Below, piece after piece: positions 27,475 through 37,293 of a DNA stretch of 64,000 nt (position 1 is the stretch's first letter; each line of letters opens with the position of its first letter). The DNA is taken from assembly GCA_035686365.1 (NCBI GenBank), contig DASRZM010000077.1, positions 1 through 64,000 of the forward strand. The letters run 5' to 3'. Under the pieces are notes generated by a model, which saw only the letters and a program-made list of their open reading frames with translations, made no database searches and was not told the DNA's origin. The position numbers and the translations under genes were made by a program. Source of the stretch: DASRZM01 sp035686365 (GTDB taxonomy: Bacteria > Pseudomonadota > Gammaproteobacteria > Xanthomonadales > Xanthomonadaceae).

Positions 27475-29262
27475 TCAGTAGGTCCGCGCCTTGGGCGGGA
27501 TCGGCTGGACCTGGTCGGTCATCGTGTCCAGGTGCACCGGCCGGTAGTCGAGCCGGGTCGCACCGCGCTCGTCCACCCAGCTCAGCGTGTGCTTGAGCCA
27601 GTTCTCGTCGTCGCGCTCACGGTAGTCCTCGCGGGCGTGGGCGCCGCGGGATTCCTTGCGGTTCTCGGCCGAGACGATGGTGGCCACCGCCTGCGAGAGC
27701 AGGTTCTGCAGTTCCAGGGTCTCGATCAGGTCCGAGTTCCATACCAGCGAGCGGTCTGCCACGCGCACGTCGTCGAAGCTGGCGAAGACCTCCTGCATCC
27801 TGCGCACGCCTTCCTGCAGCGTGTCGGCCTCGCGGAAGACCGCGGCGTGGTTCTGCATCGTCTTCTGCATCCTGAGCCGGATCTCGGCCGTCGGCGTGGC
27901 GCCGCTGGCATTGCGCAGGCCGTCGAAGTTGGCCAGGGCCGCGTCGGTGGCCGAGGGCGGCAGCGGGTTGTGGTGCGCGCCCGGGGCGATGGTGGCGGCG
28001 CAGCGGTTGGCCACCGCGCGTCCGAATACGACCAGGTCCAGCAGCGAGTTGGAGCCCAGCCGGTTGGCGCCGTGCACCGACACGCAGGCGGCCTCGCCGA
28101 TCGCGTACAGGCCCGGCACGATCGCGTCCGGATTGCCATCCTTCAGGGTCACCACCTCGCCGTGGACGTTGGTCGGAATCCCGCCCATGTTGTAGTGCAC
28201 GGTCGGCAGCACCGGGATCGGATCCCGGGTCACGTCCACGCCGGCGAAGATCTTGGTGGTCTCGGCGATGCCCGGCAGCCGCTCCTCGATGACGTCCGCG
28301 CCCAGGTGCGAGAGCTTCAGGTGGATGTGGTCCTTGTCGGGCCCGACGCCGCGGCCTTCGCGGATCTCCATGGTCATCGAGCGCGAGACCACGTCGCGCG
28401 AGGCCAGGTCCTTGGCGTTGGGTGCGTAGCGCTCCATGAAGCGCTCGCCTTCGGAATTGAGCAGGTAGCCGCCCTCTCCGCGCACGCCCTCGGTGATCAG
28501 CACGCCGGCGCCGTACACCCCGGTGGGGTGGAACTGCACGAATTCCATGTCCTGCAGCGGCAGTCCGGCGCGCAGCACCATGGCGCCGCCGTCACCTGTG
28601 CAGGTATGCGCCGAGGTGCAGGAGAAGTAGGTGCGGCCGTAGCCGCCGGTGGCCAGTATCACGCCGTGGGCGCGGAACAGGTGCAGCGTGCCCTCGGACA
28701 TGTCCAGCGCCAGCACGCCGCAACAGGCGCCCTCGGCGTCGAAGACCAGGTCCAGCGCGAAGTACTCGACGAAGAAGCGCGCATCGTGCGCCAGCGACTG
28801 CTGGTACAGCGCATGCAGGATCGCGTGCCCGGTGCGGTCGGCGGCCGCGCAGGTGCGCTGTGCGGTGCCCTTGCCGTAGTGCGTGGTCATGCCGCCGAAC
28901 GGGCGCTGGTAGATGCGGCCGTCCTCGGTGCGCGAGAACGGCACGCCGTAGTGCTCCAGCTCGATCACCGCCGGGATCGCCTCACGGCACATGTACTCGA
29001 TGGCGTCCTGGTCGCCCAGCCAGTCCGAACCCTTGATGGTGTCGTAGAAGTGGAAGCGCCAGTCGTCCTCGCCCATGTTCGCCAGCGCCGCCGAGATGCC
29101 GCCCTGCGCAGCCACGGTGTGGGAGCGGGTCGGGAACACCTTGGTCAGGCAGGCCGTCTGCAGCCCCTTGGCGGCCAGGCCGAAGGTGGCGCGCAGTCCG
29201 GCCCCGCCTGCGCCGACCACCACGATGTCGTACTTGTGTTCCGTAATCGGATAGCTTTCCAT
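27475..29262 (-). CDS. sdhA: Succinate dehydrogenase flavoprotein subunit
   Basis: This 595-aa protein oxidises succinate to fumarate in the TCA cycle and respiratory complex II. The FAD fold begins at [15 protein letters not shown]. The flavinylated His is in [10 protein letters not shown]. The catalytic Arg and substrate-binding residues lie in the [17 protein letters not shown] region, and [19 protein letters not shown] is the family signature. The ATG at 29262 follows AGGAAAATCG; the open frame runs further upstream through sdhD but without family similarity. Confidence 0.97.
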   Translation of the reverse strand: MESYPITEHKYDIVVVGAGGAGLRATFGLAAKGLQTACLTKVFPTRSHTVAAQGGISAALANMGEDDWRFHFYDTIKGSDWLGDQDAIEYMCREAIPAVIELEHYGVPFSRTEDGRIYQRPFGGMTTHYGKGTAQRTCAAADRTGHAILHALYQQSLAHDARFFVEYFALDLVFDAEGACCGVLALDMSEGTLHLFRAHGVILATGGYGRTYFSCTSAHTCTGDGGAMVLRAGLPLQDMEFVQFHPTGVYGAGVLITEGVRGEGGYLLNSEGERFMERYAPNAKDLASRDVVSRSMTMEIREGRGVGPDKDHIHLKLSHLGADVIEERLPGIAETTKIFAGVDVTRDPIPVLPTVHYNMGGIPTNVHGEVVTLKDGNPDAIVPGLYAIGEAACVSVHGANRLGSNSLLDLVVFGRAVANRCAATIAPGAHHNPLPPSATDAALANFDGLRNASGATPTAEIRLRMQKTMQNHAAVFREADTLQEGVRRMQEVFASFDDVRVADRSLVWNSDLIETLELQNLLSQAVATIVSAENRKESRGAHAREDYRERDDENWLKHTLSWVDERGATRLDYRPVHLDTMTDQVQPIPPKARTY

Positions 29263-29270
29263 CGATTTTC

Positions 29271-29657
29271 CTAGGCGCCGAACGCGATGCGGCCGATGGC
29301 CACCGCACTGGCAACGAAACCGGCCAGGCAGGCCAGCTTGACCAGGATCTGCAGGGTGATTTCCAGCCAGTGCGTATGCACGTAATCCTCGATCACCACC
29401 TGCAGGCCCAGCTGCGCGTGCCAGAACAGGGCACCGACGAACAGCAGCATCGCAGTGGCGTGCCAGGGCTGCGCCAGCAGCAGCCGCGCCTCGAGCTGGC
29501 CGGCGCCGGCCGCCGCGAAGGCGAACCAGACGAACCAGGGCACGGTCAGCAGCAGCACGATCGCGGTGAACCGCTGCAGCCACCAGTGGTGCGCGCCCGA
29601 TTGCGCCGAACCCAGGCCGCGGGCGCGGGCCAGCGGCGTGCGCAGACGGGCGTTCAT
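29271..29657 (-). CDS. sdhD: Succinate dehydrogenase membrane anchor subunit
   Basis: This 128-aa protein has three predicted transmembrane helices ([54 protein letters not shown]). [14 protein letters not shown] at the N-terminus and [17 protein letters not shown] supply quinone-site and heme-proximal residues of the SdhD family. The start overlaps the sdhC stop as ATGA. Confidence 0.93.
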   Translation of the reverse strand: MNARLRTPLARARGLGSAQSGAHHWWLQRFTAIVLLLTVPWFVWFAFAAAGAGQLEARLLLAQPWHATAMLLFVGALFWHAQLGLQVVIEDYVHTHWLEITLQILVKLACLAGFVASAVAIGRIAFGA

Positions 29658-30049
29658 GCCGCACCTCCTGCGCGCAGGATCGCGAAGGCCAGTGCCGCGG
29701 TCAGCAGCAGCGCCAGCGCGATCACGACCCAGGCCGTGGCGAAGGCGCGCTTCAGGTCAAGCCCCCAGCCGGTGTCCCACAGCAGGTGGCGGATGCCGTT
29801 GAGGAAATGAAAGACCAGACCGGCGCCGAAGGCCACCAGCGCCAGCAGGCCCAGCGGCGAGACCAGGCAGGCGCGGAAGGTCTCGTAGCCCTCGCTGCCG
29901 CCGGCCAGTGCCAGCAGCCACCAGGCCACGCCGAAAGCCGCGACCGAGATCGCCACGCCGCTCATGCGGTGCAGGATGGACAGCGACATCGTCCATCGCC
30001 AGCGGTAGACCATCAGGTGCGGAGACAGCGGTCGATCGTGCGACGCCAT
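29654..30049 (-). CDS. sdhC: Succinate dehydrogenase cytochrome b556 subunit
   Basis: This 131-aa protein has three transmembrane helices. The N-terminal [12 protein letters not shown] and [11 protein letters not shown] motifs mark the quinone-binding region. The heme b ligand is the His in the [15 protein letters not shown] block. The ATG at 30049 has GGAGA about 11 nt upstream. It is the first of the four structural sdh genes. Confidence 0.95.
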   Translation of the reverse strand: MASHDRPLSPHLMVYRWRWTMSLSILHRMSGVAISVAAFGVAWWLLALAGGSEGYETFRACLVSPLGLLALVAFGAGLVFHFLNGIRHLLWDTGWGLDLKRAFATAWVVIALALLLTAALAFAILRAGGAA

Positions 30050-30122
30050 GAGCGACGGTTCTCCGGGACAGGTGGATCGAAGTGGCTGTCGCGGCCTGCG
30101 AATCGGTCGCAGCACCGCCCCC

Positions 30123-30305
30123 TCAGAAATCGATGCAGCGGCCTTTCTTCTCCCAGTCGCCGTAGCGGGTCGGGTCCGGCCCCTGGCGCCCGCCGATCTC
30201 GCGTGCTGCCGGACCGGCGGTGCCTTCGTTCTGCCCTCCGGCCTCGGCCGTGCTCGGCGTTTCGGGCTGGCGATCGCGCGGCGGTGTCTGGGCTTGGCCT
30301 ATCAT
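30123..30305 (-). CDS. SdhAF4-like (DUF1674) succinate dehydrogenase assembly factor
   Basis: About 60 aa. The C-terminus GPDPTRYGDWEKKGRCIDF is the diagnostic DUF1674 block (P-T-R-[YF]-G-D-W-E-x-x-G-R-x-x-D-F), shared with mitochondrial SdhAF4, which binds flavinylated SdhA before complex assembly. The rest is low-complexity and polar. It precedes sdhC by 73 bp on the same strand, consistent with the role. Start choice is uncertain because ATGs at 30305, 30326 and 30359 are all possible and none has a clear ribosome site. Confidence 0.82.
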   Translation of the reverse strand: MIGQAQTPPRDRQPETPSTAEAGGQNEGTAGPAAREIGGRQGPDPTRYGDWEKKGRCIDF

Positions 30306-30348
30306 GCGTGCGTTTCGCGGAATCATCGGAAGGGTAATACGCACCCTC

Positions 30349-31245
30349 ATGGACGGCAAGCCGAACGCACGCGGGCACGCGGCGGAAACCGGGCACTGCG
30401 TGCGCCTGCCGGGCTGGCACGTGCTCCAGGCCGAAGGGCCGGAAGCCGGCGTTTTCCTGCAGGCGCAGACGATGAACGACCTGCGCGCGCTCCACGACGG
30501 ACACTGGCAATGGAACGGCTGCCTGTCCGCGAAGGGGCGGCTGTTCGCACTGTTCGCGCTGCTGCGGGTGACGGCCGACCGGTTCTGGCTGGTGGCGCCC
30601 GACGTCCCCGCCGAGGACCTGGCCGCGCACCTGCAGCACTATGTCTTCCGCAGCAAAGTCCGGCTGACCGCGCACGGGGAGATCGCGGCCTTCGGCCGTT
30701 TCGGCTCCGTACCGCAGGGATTGCCACGGGCGCAGGGAACGGCGGCGGGCATCGCCGGATCCGACGGTCCGGTGGTGCTCGACTTCTCCGGGGCGACGGC
30801 ACGATGGCTGGTGCTGGCGGGCGACCTCGAGGGTGCAGTGGAGGAGGAATCCGACGCGCAACGCTTTATGGCGGAGGACCTGCGGCACGGGCTGCCGCAC
30901 CTGGGCCCGCAGCATCGGGAGGCCTTCACGCCGCAGATGCTCTCGCTGGAGCGGATCGCGGCGTTCAGTCTCAAGAAGGGCTGTTACCCGGGCCAGGAGA
31001 TCGTGGCGCGCACGCATTTCCTGGGCCAGGCCAAGCGGAGCCTGACGCTGTTGCGCGTGGCCGGCCCCGCCACTCCCGGCCAGGACGTTTCCGGCGGAGC
31101 CGGCGGGCCGATCGTCTCGGCCGCGCCCGGGCCGGACGGGAGCACGCTGGCGCTGGCGGTCCTGCCGCAGCCGGTGCCTGCCGATCTCCTCGTGAACGGG
31201 GCCGCTGCCGAGCCGCTGGCGCTGTCGGAGGGTCTGGCCCGCTGA
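30349..31245 (+). CDS. ygfZ: tRNA-modifying protein YgfZ (folate-dependent Fe-S assembly factor)
   Basis: This 298-aa protein of the GcvT-like fold supports maturation or repair of certain Fe-S enzymes such as MiaB. The hallmark KGCYPGQEIVARTHFLGQAKR (E. coli KGCYTGQE) is at about residues 212-232, with the essential Cys preserved. LPGWHVLQAEGPEAGVFLQAQ and WNGCLSAKGR are the other conserved blocks. The ATG at 30349 is divergent from the SdhAF4-like gene, leaving only about 43 bp for both promoters. Placement beside an Fe-S respiratory complex is a common pairing. Confidence 0.92.
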   Translation: MDGKPNARGHAAETGHCVRLPGWHVLQAEGPEAGVFLQAQTMNDLRALHDGHWQWNGCLSAKGRLFALFALLRVTADRFWLVAPDVPAEDLAAHLQHYVFRSKVRLTAHGEIAAFGRFGSVPQGLPRAQGTAAGIAGSDGPVVLDFSGATARWLVLAGDLEGAVEEESDAQRFMAEDLRHGLPHLGPQHREAFTPQMLSLERIAAFSLKKGCYPGQEIVARTHFLGQAKRSLTLLRVAGPATPGQDVSGGAGGPIVSAAPGPDGSTLALAVLPQPVPADLLVNGAAAEPLALSEGLAR

Positions 31246-31354
31246 TCGGGGGCATCCCGCAGACGCGCCGGTAAAGGGAAATGCGAGACTGGCGCTTGGC
31301 CAGCCGGCCGGTTTTCTGCTATCACGGGCGCATCCGGAGGACGGGGGACTCGCG

Positions 31355-32164
31355 ATGAAGCCGAACGCAGGGCTGCTGTCGGTCGTTCTGGCGCTGCTGC
31401 CGGCCTGCGCGGCGGCCGAGACGTACCGGTTCGCGGTCGAACCCTCCTATCCGCCCGAGCGCGCCGAGGAGGTCTACCAGCCGCTGCTCGAATACCTGGC
31501 CATGGCCACCGGACACCAGTTCGAACTGGTCACCAGCCGCAACTACCACTTTTACTGGCGCGACCTGCGCCGCGCCGAGCCGGTGGATTTCGTCTTCGAG
31601 GAAGCGCACTTCACCGACTACCGCGCCAACCGCGCACAGTTCGTCCCGCTGGCCCGCATGGTCGAACCTTCGGTCTACGTGCTGCTGGCCACGCCCGATC
31701 ATGCCGACCGCGGGCTCGATGGTCTGGTGGGCTACCGGGTGATCTCGATGCCCTCGCCCAGCCTGGGCTTTGCGCTGGTCTCGCAGATGTACCGCAACCC
31801 GCTCTCGCAGCCGGAGCTGAAGTCCGAGGCGACCTCGTGGCGCGAGGGCGTGGAGATCGTGTTCGCCGGCGAGGGCGAAGGCGCCGTGGTGCCGCGTCGC
31901 ATCGCCGAGCAGTACCCGAACCTGGTCGAGGTCCAGGCCTCGCAGGAGCTGCCCGGCGCGGCCGTGTCCGCGGCGCCGGGCGTACCCGAGGACGTGCGCA
32001 CGGCCGTGCGCGAGGCGCTGCTCAAGCTGCACGAGGACTCGGCGATGTACGAGGTTCTGGTGGAAATCGGCGCCAGCCAGTTCGAGCCGGCCGAGCGCGC
32101 CGACTACGTGGGGTCCGAGAACGTGCTGCGGGGCTTCTTCGGCTACCAGCCGCTGGCCGACTGA
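31355..32164 (+). CDS. Orphan periplasmic PhnD/phosphonate-type substrate-binding protein
   Basis: This 269-aa protein has an N-terminal signal peptide (LLSVVLALLPACAAA). The mature part matches the PhnD/SBP_bac family: FAVEPSYPPERAEEVYQPLLEYLAMATGHQFELV, then DFVFEEAHFTDYRA and ISMPSPSLGFA. Relatives bind phosphate, phosphite or phosphonates for ABC import, or serve as sensor inputs. No permease or ATPase gene is nearby, and the ligand-contact motif differs from classic PhnD, so the substrate is undetermined. A leader of 109 bp separates it from ygfZ. Confidence 0.8.
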   Translation: MKPNAGLLSVVLALLPACAAAETYRFAVEPSYPPERAEEVYQPLLEYLAMATGHQFELVTSRNYHFYWRDLRRAEPVDFVFEEAHFTDYRANRAQFVPLARMVEPSVYVLLATPDHADRGLDGLVGYRVISMPSPSLGFALVSQMYRNPLSQPELKSEATSWREGVEIVFAGEGEGAVVPRRIAEQYPNLVEVQASQELPGAAVSAAPGVPEDVRTAVREALLKLHEDSAMYEVLVEIGASQFEPAERADYVGSENVLRGFFGYQPLAD

Positions 32165-32267
32165 CCGCGCAGATCCGACGCGCTGTCTGCCGCGTGCGCC
32201 TGCGGGGGCGGCGCGACCTGCAACCGGGTGTGTCGCTCGCAGCCGACAGGCTCGATACCGGCGGCCG

Positions 32268-35200
32268 TCAGGGAACCAGCAGCGACTCCGCCAGCGCTCC
32301 GGCTGCGCGGTTGTCCACCGGCGAGTTGAGCCGGATCATGGCGGCGTCCTCGCGCCGCCACAGCCCGCCGTTGCCACCCGGGTAGCTCCAGTCCATCGAC
32401 AGCACGCGCATGCGCTCGGGCGTCAGGAACTGCAGGCGCATGCGGCCGACCTGCTGCGGCACCGGCGGCATCGCCTGCGCATCGCAGTCCGGGCAGAAGC
32501 CGGTGAAGCTGAGCATCGGCAGGTCGGCCACGTCGCCGTCGGGGCCGCTGCCCAGTACCCAGCGGATGGCGCCGTCGCGGTCGTAGTAGTACACGACCGC
32601 ACCGGTGACCGCGCCGCGGCGCGTGACCACCACGCCGTAGCCGGACTCGGCCGGCGCGTACCAGGAGCCGGTGGTCTCGAAACGCGGCTCGCCCAGCGCG
32701 AACACGTGGGCGCGGATGCCCTCCTCGCCCCAGGTGCCGCGCGCGTCGAAGCGCCAGCGCAGCCGCGCCTGCACGTCGGACTCGAACACAATTTCGATGT
32801 CGCCGACCTCGAACACCTCGTTGGGGAATTCGCCGCCGGGCAGCCGGCTGGACAGCAGCCGCGCCGACCAACGCGGACCGGTCAGCGGCGCCACCGCCAG
32901 GTACGCCGTCGGCGTGCCCTCGTCGGTATAGGTGAACCAGGTGATGAACAGCCGGTTGTCGGCGGTGTGGATGTCGATGCCGTGGCCGGAGCGGTCCGGG
33001 ATCCACAACCCGCGATAGGGATTGACGCCCAGCTCGATCGCGCCGATGTCGCACAGCGGCTCGCCGCCGTCGACCAGCGTTTGCGGGCGCGGGGCGCCGC
33101 GCAGGTCGATGGGGCCACAGGGCTGTTCCGACGGGTCGACCGCGTCATGGGCAGGCCCGCCCGCCACGGGCACCAGACCCGGCTCCTTCAAGTCCGTCGG
33201 CTGCACCGACGCCGCCAGGAACTCGTCGACCGCGGCGCCAGCCACGCATCCGGAGGCCTCGAGTTCGTCCGTAATGTTGCGGCCGTCGCGGATCGCGGCG
33301 TACAGGTTGCGTCCCTGGTCGGTCACCAGTGGCTGCGCACAGGACAACGGTGGCTGCGGTGGCGGTGTACCGACGACGCGCGCCAGTTCATCGATCGCGA
33401 GCGCATTGGTCGCTTCAACACTCCGTGCACTGCCAAACGGGAAGCCCTGCCAGCTGGAGTCGCGGGCCGAAAGCGTCCCGTCCACACGCCACAGCGGCGC
33501 CGTGGCGAGCTCATAGGCAAACGTCGAGGCCTCGACCGAACCGGTGCCGCCCTCCTGCTCCAGCGCGGCACGGTCGTTGTCCTCGTTGACGCTGGAGGCC
33601 ACGCGCTCGTAGCGCAGCTCTCCTCGGCTCACGACGCCGGGTCCGCAGCAGCCCAGCTCGATGTTACTGCGGCGCACAAGGAGAGAGCCGTCATTGGCCA
33701 CGATGCCAGCCGACCCTGCGCCGGGAGTGGCTCCGGCAACTTCGTTGTCCAAGGTGAGGTCCGACAGCATCAGGCTCGCTCCGGCCGGCACCCGGAACAT
33801 CCAATCTGGCGTGCCGCTGTCGGACACCGCCAGCACCGTGTGGTTGCCGAACACCGACAACTCGCCATCCACGCGCACCTGCGCGTCCGCGCCCCCCGCG
33901 GAAACGGCTGACGCCCGCTCGAGCCCATCGAACACCCATTCGGTGCGCCCGCCGGCGCCACGCTGCGGCAACCCGCCGGCCGCCTCGGAATCCACCACGC
34001 GGACGACGCCCATGTCCGGTCCGTCGTTGTCGGCCACTTCGAATTCGAAGTCCACGACGCTCGCTGGCGCATTGCCGACGACGATGGATACCTGCACTCG
34101 GCCCGGCCGCACGCCACGGTCCTCGAGGTCGTCACCGAGTTCGATCTCGATGAAGCGCTCGCCGCCTTCGCCCTCCGACCACGTGACGGGCCCCTCGAAG
34201 GTGATGAAATCGCACTGGATCCCATCGCCGACACAGCTGCTCCAGGTCGCCTCGGCCACCACACCCGCGGCCGGCGCCGCGCGCTCCAGGCGGATGCGCA
34301 GGCGGTCGCCCTCGCCCACCGCCGCCGGCACCGGACCGATCGCGATCACATCCGGCGCCGCGGCCACCACCGCGAACGCCATCGAGTCGTCGGCGCCACC
34401 GACGTCGCCGGCCACGCCTGCCGCATCCTCGTAGCCGCTCCAGGCGCCGTCCTGCCAGTCCACCGGCGTCGCCGGGTCGGCGTCGAGCGCATGGCCGCTG
34501 GCGTCGTCCACGTCCACCGACAGCGCCAGTTCGCCGGCGGCCGTTGCGGTAAAGCCGAAAGCCCAGGTGTCGTCGCGGTAGCGGCTGCCGGCGATCTGCC
34601 AGGCGCCGTCGCCCGGCGCCAGCGTGCCGGTGCCTGCCGTCAGCACCACCTCGGGCGGCAGCGAGCGGACCTGGGCACCCGCGAAGGCAACCGCCGCACC
34701 GGCCTCGTCGCGCACGCGCATCGGCTTGCTGAAGACCAGTTCGGCCCGGTACTCCCGCCCGGCCACCAGCGGCTGCGATATACGGTCCGCGAGGGCGCGG
34801 CGGCCGGTACCCTGCATCATCCACTTGCGGTCCACGACGACGCGGCCCGCGCTGTCGAGCACGCGTACGCGCTGCAGATGCGGCGGCCCGGCCATGTGAT
34901 AGAAGGCGACCAGGTGCGTTTCGGACCAGGCCTCGCGCACGCGGCGCGCCTGCGACTCGGGCAGGATGAATCCGGAGTGGCCGTCCGGATCGAAGCCGCC
35001 ATACTGTCGCGCGCCCTGGCTCAGGCTCGGCTCCAGTTCCAGGGTCCAGGCAGGGACCAGGAACTGGTAGGCGAAGTACTCCGCCGCGACGCCTATGCCG
35101 CGGTTGATCGGGTCGGGCACGTCGCGGTACCCGAGCCCCGAGGGAAAACGCTCGCTGCGACTGACCGTGCGATGGTGCCCGTCGAGCAAGGCCAGCAGCG

Positions 35201-36098
35201 CCGACTGGATCCCGTTCAGCCGGGTCCTGCCGGTGTTGGCCGAGAAGAACAGCTGCGAGAAACTGTGGATGTCGATGCCCAGCCGGATGCGCGAGGCCGG
35301 TGCCAGCGCGACGGCGGCCTCGAGCGCACGGTTCTCGGCTTCGCTGTGCACGCCCTGGCCGTGGTAGATCAGCGTATCGGGATCCGGCGATGAGCCTCTG
35401 GTGTTGACCGAGGTGGCCCAGAACGGCGGATGGTTGCGATTGAGGTCGACACCGCGCAGGTGGTCACCGAAGCTGCCCAGATCCTGGTCCGCGCCGCGCA
35501 TGTTCTTGCGTCGCATGCGCCCGTCGCGCGGCCACGTATCGGGCACGAACGGGTCGCGGCCGACCACCACCCGGTTCGGGAACCGCTCGGTCTGCAGCCG
35601 GCCGTCGACGTTGTGGACGGGCACGATCACCAGCCGGGTGTGGTCGAGCAGGTAGCGCACGAGGCCCCGGTCGGTTGCACCCTGGACCATGCGCTCGACC
35701 AGCCCGACGGAGACTTCCGGAGCCGCCCACTCGCGCGCGTGGGTCGCGGCATTGATCAGGAACGCCGCCTCGGGCCGGCCGTCGCCGTCTACACCGTCGG
35801 CATCGCTGACCACGTAGGCATACAGCAGCCGCCCCTGCCCCTGGGTGGTCCCGACCACATGCGCGGCCAGGTCGTCGGAGGCCATCGCCAGCGACTGCAG
35901 CCGCGCGTGCAGGCTGGCATGGTCGCGGAATCCCTCCACCGGCGTCAGCGAGGCCACCGCGATCGGGACCGGGAAGTTCAGCGGCAGCTGGTCGGGCCCG
36001 CTGGCGGTCTCGGTGTACTCGACGATGCGCTGTGCGCCCGCCGCGGTGGCGACCAGCGCGGCGAAGACCGCCAACAAGTACCGCGCCGGCCGCCTCAC
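32268..36098 (-). CDS. Secreted multidomain M14 zinc carboxypeptidase
   Basis: This 1276-aa protein starts at GTG 36098, overlapping the upstream stop as GTGA, with a signal peptide (LLAVFAALVATAAGA). The M14 peptidase domain spans about residues 55-400: zinc ligands H120 and E123 in THAREW and H278 in DIHSF, substrate-binding DLNRNHPPFW at 218-227, and catalytic E354 in WTLELEP. A jelly-roll/Calx-beta-like region follows (about 470-750), then a beta-helix-like section (about 750-1000). The C-terminal domain contains NPYRGLWIPDRSGHGIDIHT and WFTYTDEGTPTAYLAV, a module common in secreted proteins of this order. It is likely an extracellular peptidase for protein scavenging. Confidence 0.85.
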   Translation of the reverse strand: MRRPARYLLAVFAALVATAAGAQRIVEYTETASGPDQLPLNFPVPIAVASLTPVEGFRDHASLHARLQSLAMASDDLAAHVVGTTQGQGRLLYAYVVSDADGVDGDGRPEAAFLINAATHAREWAAPEVSVGLVERMVQGATDRGLVRYLLDHTRLVIVPVHNVDGRLQTERFPNRVVVGRDPFVPDTWPRDGRMRRKNMRGADQDLGSFGDHLRGVDLNRNHPPFWATSVNTRGSSPDPDTLIYHGQGVHSEAENRALEAAVALAPASRIRLGIDIHSFSQLFFSANTGRTRLNGIQSALLALLDGHHRTVSRSERFPSGLGYRDVPDPINRGIGVAAEYFAYQFLVPAWTLELEPSLSQGARQYGGFDPDGHSGFILPESQARRVREAWSETHLVAFYHMAGPPHLQRVRVLDSAGRVVVDRKWMMQGTGRRALADRISQPLVAGREYRAELVFSKPMRVRDEAGAAVAFAGAQVRSLPPEVVLTAGTGTLAPGDGAWQIAGSRYRDDTWAFGFTATAAGELALSVDVDDASGHALDADPATPVDWQDGAWSGYEDAAGVAGDVGGADDSMAFAVVAAAPDVIAIGPVPAAVGEGDRLRIRLERAAPAAGVVAEATWSSCVGDGIQCDFITFEGPVTWSEGEGGERFIEIELGDDLEDRGVRPGRVQVSIVVGNAPASVVDFEFEVADNDGPDMGVVRVVDSEAAGGLPQRGAGGRTEWVFDGLERASAVSAGGADAQVRVDGELSVFGNHTVLAVSDSGTPDWMFRVPAGASLMLSDLTLDNEVAGATPGAGSAGIVANDGSLLVRRSNIELGCCGPGVVSRGELRYERVASSVNEDNDRAALEQEGGTGSVEASTFAYELATAPLWRVDGTLSARDSSWQGFPFGSARSVEATNALAIDELARVVGTPPPQPPLSCAQPLVTDQGRNLYAAIRDGRNITDELEASGCVAGAAVDEFLAASVQPTDLKEPGLVPVAGGPAHDAVDPSEQPCGPIDLRGAPRPQTLVDGGEPLCDIGAIELGVNPYRGLWIPDRSGHGIDIHTADNRLFITWFTYTDEGTPTAYLAVAPLTGPRWSARLLSSRLPGGEFPNEVFEVGDIEIVFESDVQARLRWRFDARGTWGEEGIRAHVFALGEPRFETTGSWYAPAESGYGVVVTRRGAVTGAVVYYYDRDGAIRWVLGSGPDGDVADLPMLSFTGFCPDCDAQAMPPVPQQVGRMRLQFLTPERMRVLSMDWSYPGGNGGLWRREDAAMIRLNSPVDNRAAGALAESLLVP

Positions 36099-37216
36099 CG
36101 ACGCAGCTCCCGCCGCGCGGCGCCGGGCAGGCGCGGATCCGCTGCCAGCCGCTGCAGCGCTTCGCGCGCCGCTGGCGAAGCCTCCAATCGCAGCGCCAGC
36201 GCCGCATGGGCCAGCGCCTTGGCGTTGTCGGTGCGTGCAGCCGCGCGCTCGATGCGTTGCACCCGGTCCGCCGCCGGCATGCGCGCGAGCGCCGCGGCAG
36301 CCGATGGGCCCAGGGCATCGTCGGCCAGCCACGCCTCCAGGCGTGCCTGTGCTTCGGGATCCGCCACGGCCAGGTCGGCCATGGCGAGCACCGCGGAGGA
36401 CGCCAGGCCCTCCTGCGCCGTGAGTTCGTCCAGAATCCGCCGCGCGGTCTCCGCGGGCAACTGCACGGGAATCGAGGCGATCAACTCCAGGGCCCGGGCC
36501 TGCTCGACGACCGCCAGCGCGGCGCGGTAGATGCCCTCCCCTGGCGCACGCGTCGCCAGCACGTGCAGCACCTGGGCGGGAAGCTGCGCGGCGCCGCCGC
36601 CCAGCTCCAGTGCGATCAGTGCATCGACCACCGGTACTGGCGCGAGCGACACCGCCTCGGCCAACCGTGCCGGCGCCTCGCCGCCCTCCGAGGCCGCGGC
36701 TCGCACGGCCGCCACGGGATCAGCATCCAGGCGCCTGCCCCAGTCGCGGCGCTGCAGCGTCTGCGTCCGCAATGCCAGCGCGTCGCTCGCCATCCCACCG
36801 GGGTCGGCCAGCGGCATCAACCACTGTCCAGCCGACTCCTCGTGCGGGCGCCACGCGCGCACGGGTCTGCCGGCCAGGTAGGTGAACACCGGCAGGGACC
36901 GGTCGGCCGCCGGATCCGATGCCAGTGCCTGCAGCAAGACGGCCAGGGCCAGTTCGTACTCGGCCACCGGCGCCGAGTCGAGCTCGCCATCGAGCGCCGC
37001 GACCAGGACCTGGCCGCCTTCGGCCGCATGGATCGACGCCCAGCGCTGGGCCCTGATGGCGGCTGCACGCCCGATCTCCGGCAGGCGGTCGGGCGCGACC
37101 ACCACGGCGCCAGGCGGCAGCTCCTGTGGCGACATCGAGGCCACCGGCTGCACCAGTCCCAGCGCCAGCGCGAGCGCCAGCCCCGGCAGGATTCGCGTGA
37201 ACGGTCCGGAACGCAT
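36095..37216 (-). CDS. Exported alpha-helical protein of unknown function (HEAT-like)
   Basis: This 373-aa protein has a signal peptide (ILPGLALALALGLVQPVAS) and is otherwise rich in Ala/Leu/Arg helices. The C-terminal third (ILDELTAQEGLASSAVLAMA onward, then AQARLEAWLADDALGPSAAAAL and AREALQRLAADPRLPGAARRELRR) has the helix-pair spacing of HEAT/armadillo repeats. I do not recognise a named family. Its stop overlaps the start of the M14 carboxypeptidase, so the two are probably translated together; a chaperone, inhibitor or cofactor of the peptidase is possible but unproven. Confidence 0.7.
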   Translation of the reverse strand: MRSGPFTRILPGLALALALGLVQPVASMSPQELPPGAVVVAPDRLPEIGRAAAIRAQRWASIHAAEGGQVLVAALDGELDSAPVAEYELALAVLLQALASDPAADRSLPVFTYLAGRPVRAWRPHEESAGQWLMPLADPGGMASDALALRTQTLQRRDWGRRLDADPVAAVRAAASEGGEAPARLAEAVSLAPVPVVDALIALELGGGAAQLPAQVLHVLATRAPGEGIYRAALAVVEQARALELIASIPVQLPAETARRILDELTAQEGLASSAVLAMADLAVADPEAQARLEAWLADDALGPSAAAALARMPAADRVQRIERAAARTDNAKALAHAALALRLEASPAAREALQRLAADPRLPGAARRELRR

Positions 37217-37293
37217 GCAGCCAGTATAGACCGTCGGTTTCGGGCGAATTGCACCGCCTCTCGCGCGGCTGCCGCCGCGCGACCCCTCCCCGA

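Noticed and set aside
36098..36332. N-terminal extension of the M14 carboxypeptidase
   Set aside because: The extension would overlap the upstream gene in another frame and would bury the signal peptide; GTG 36098 gives an export signal and a GTGA overlap.
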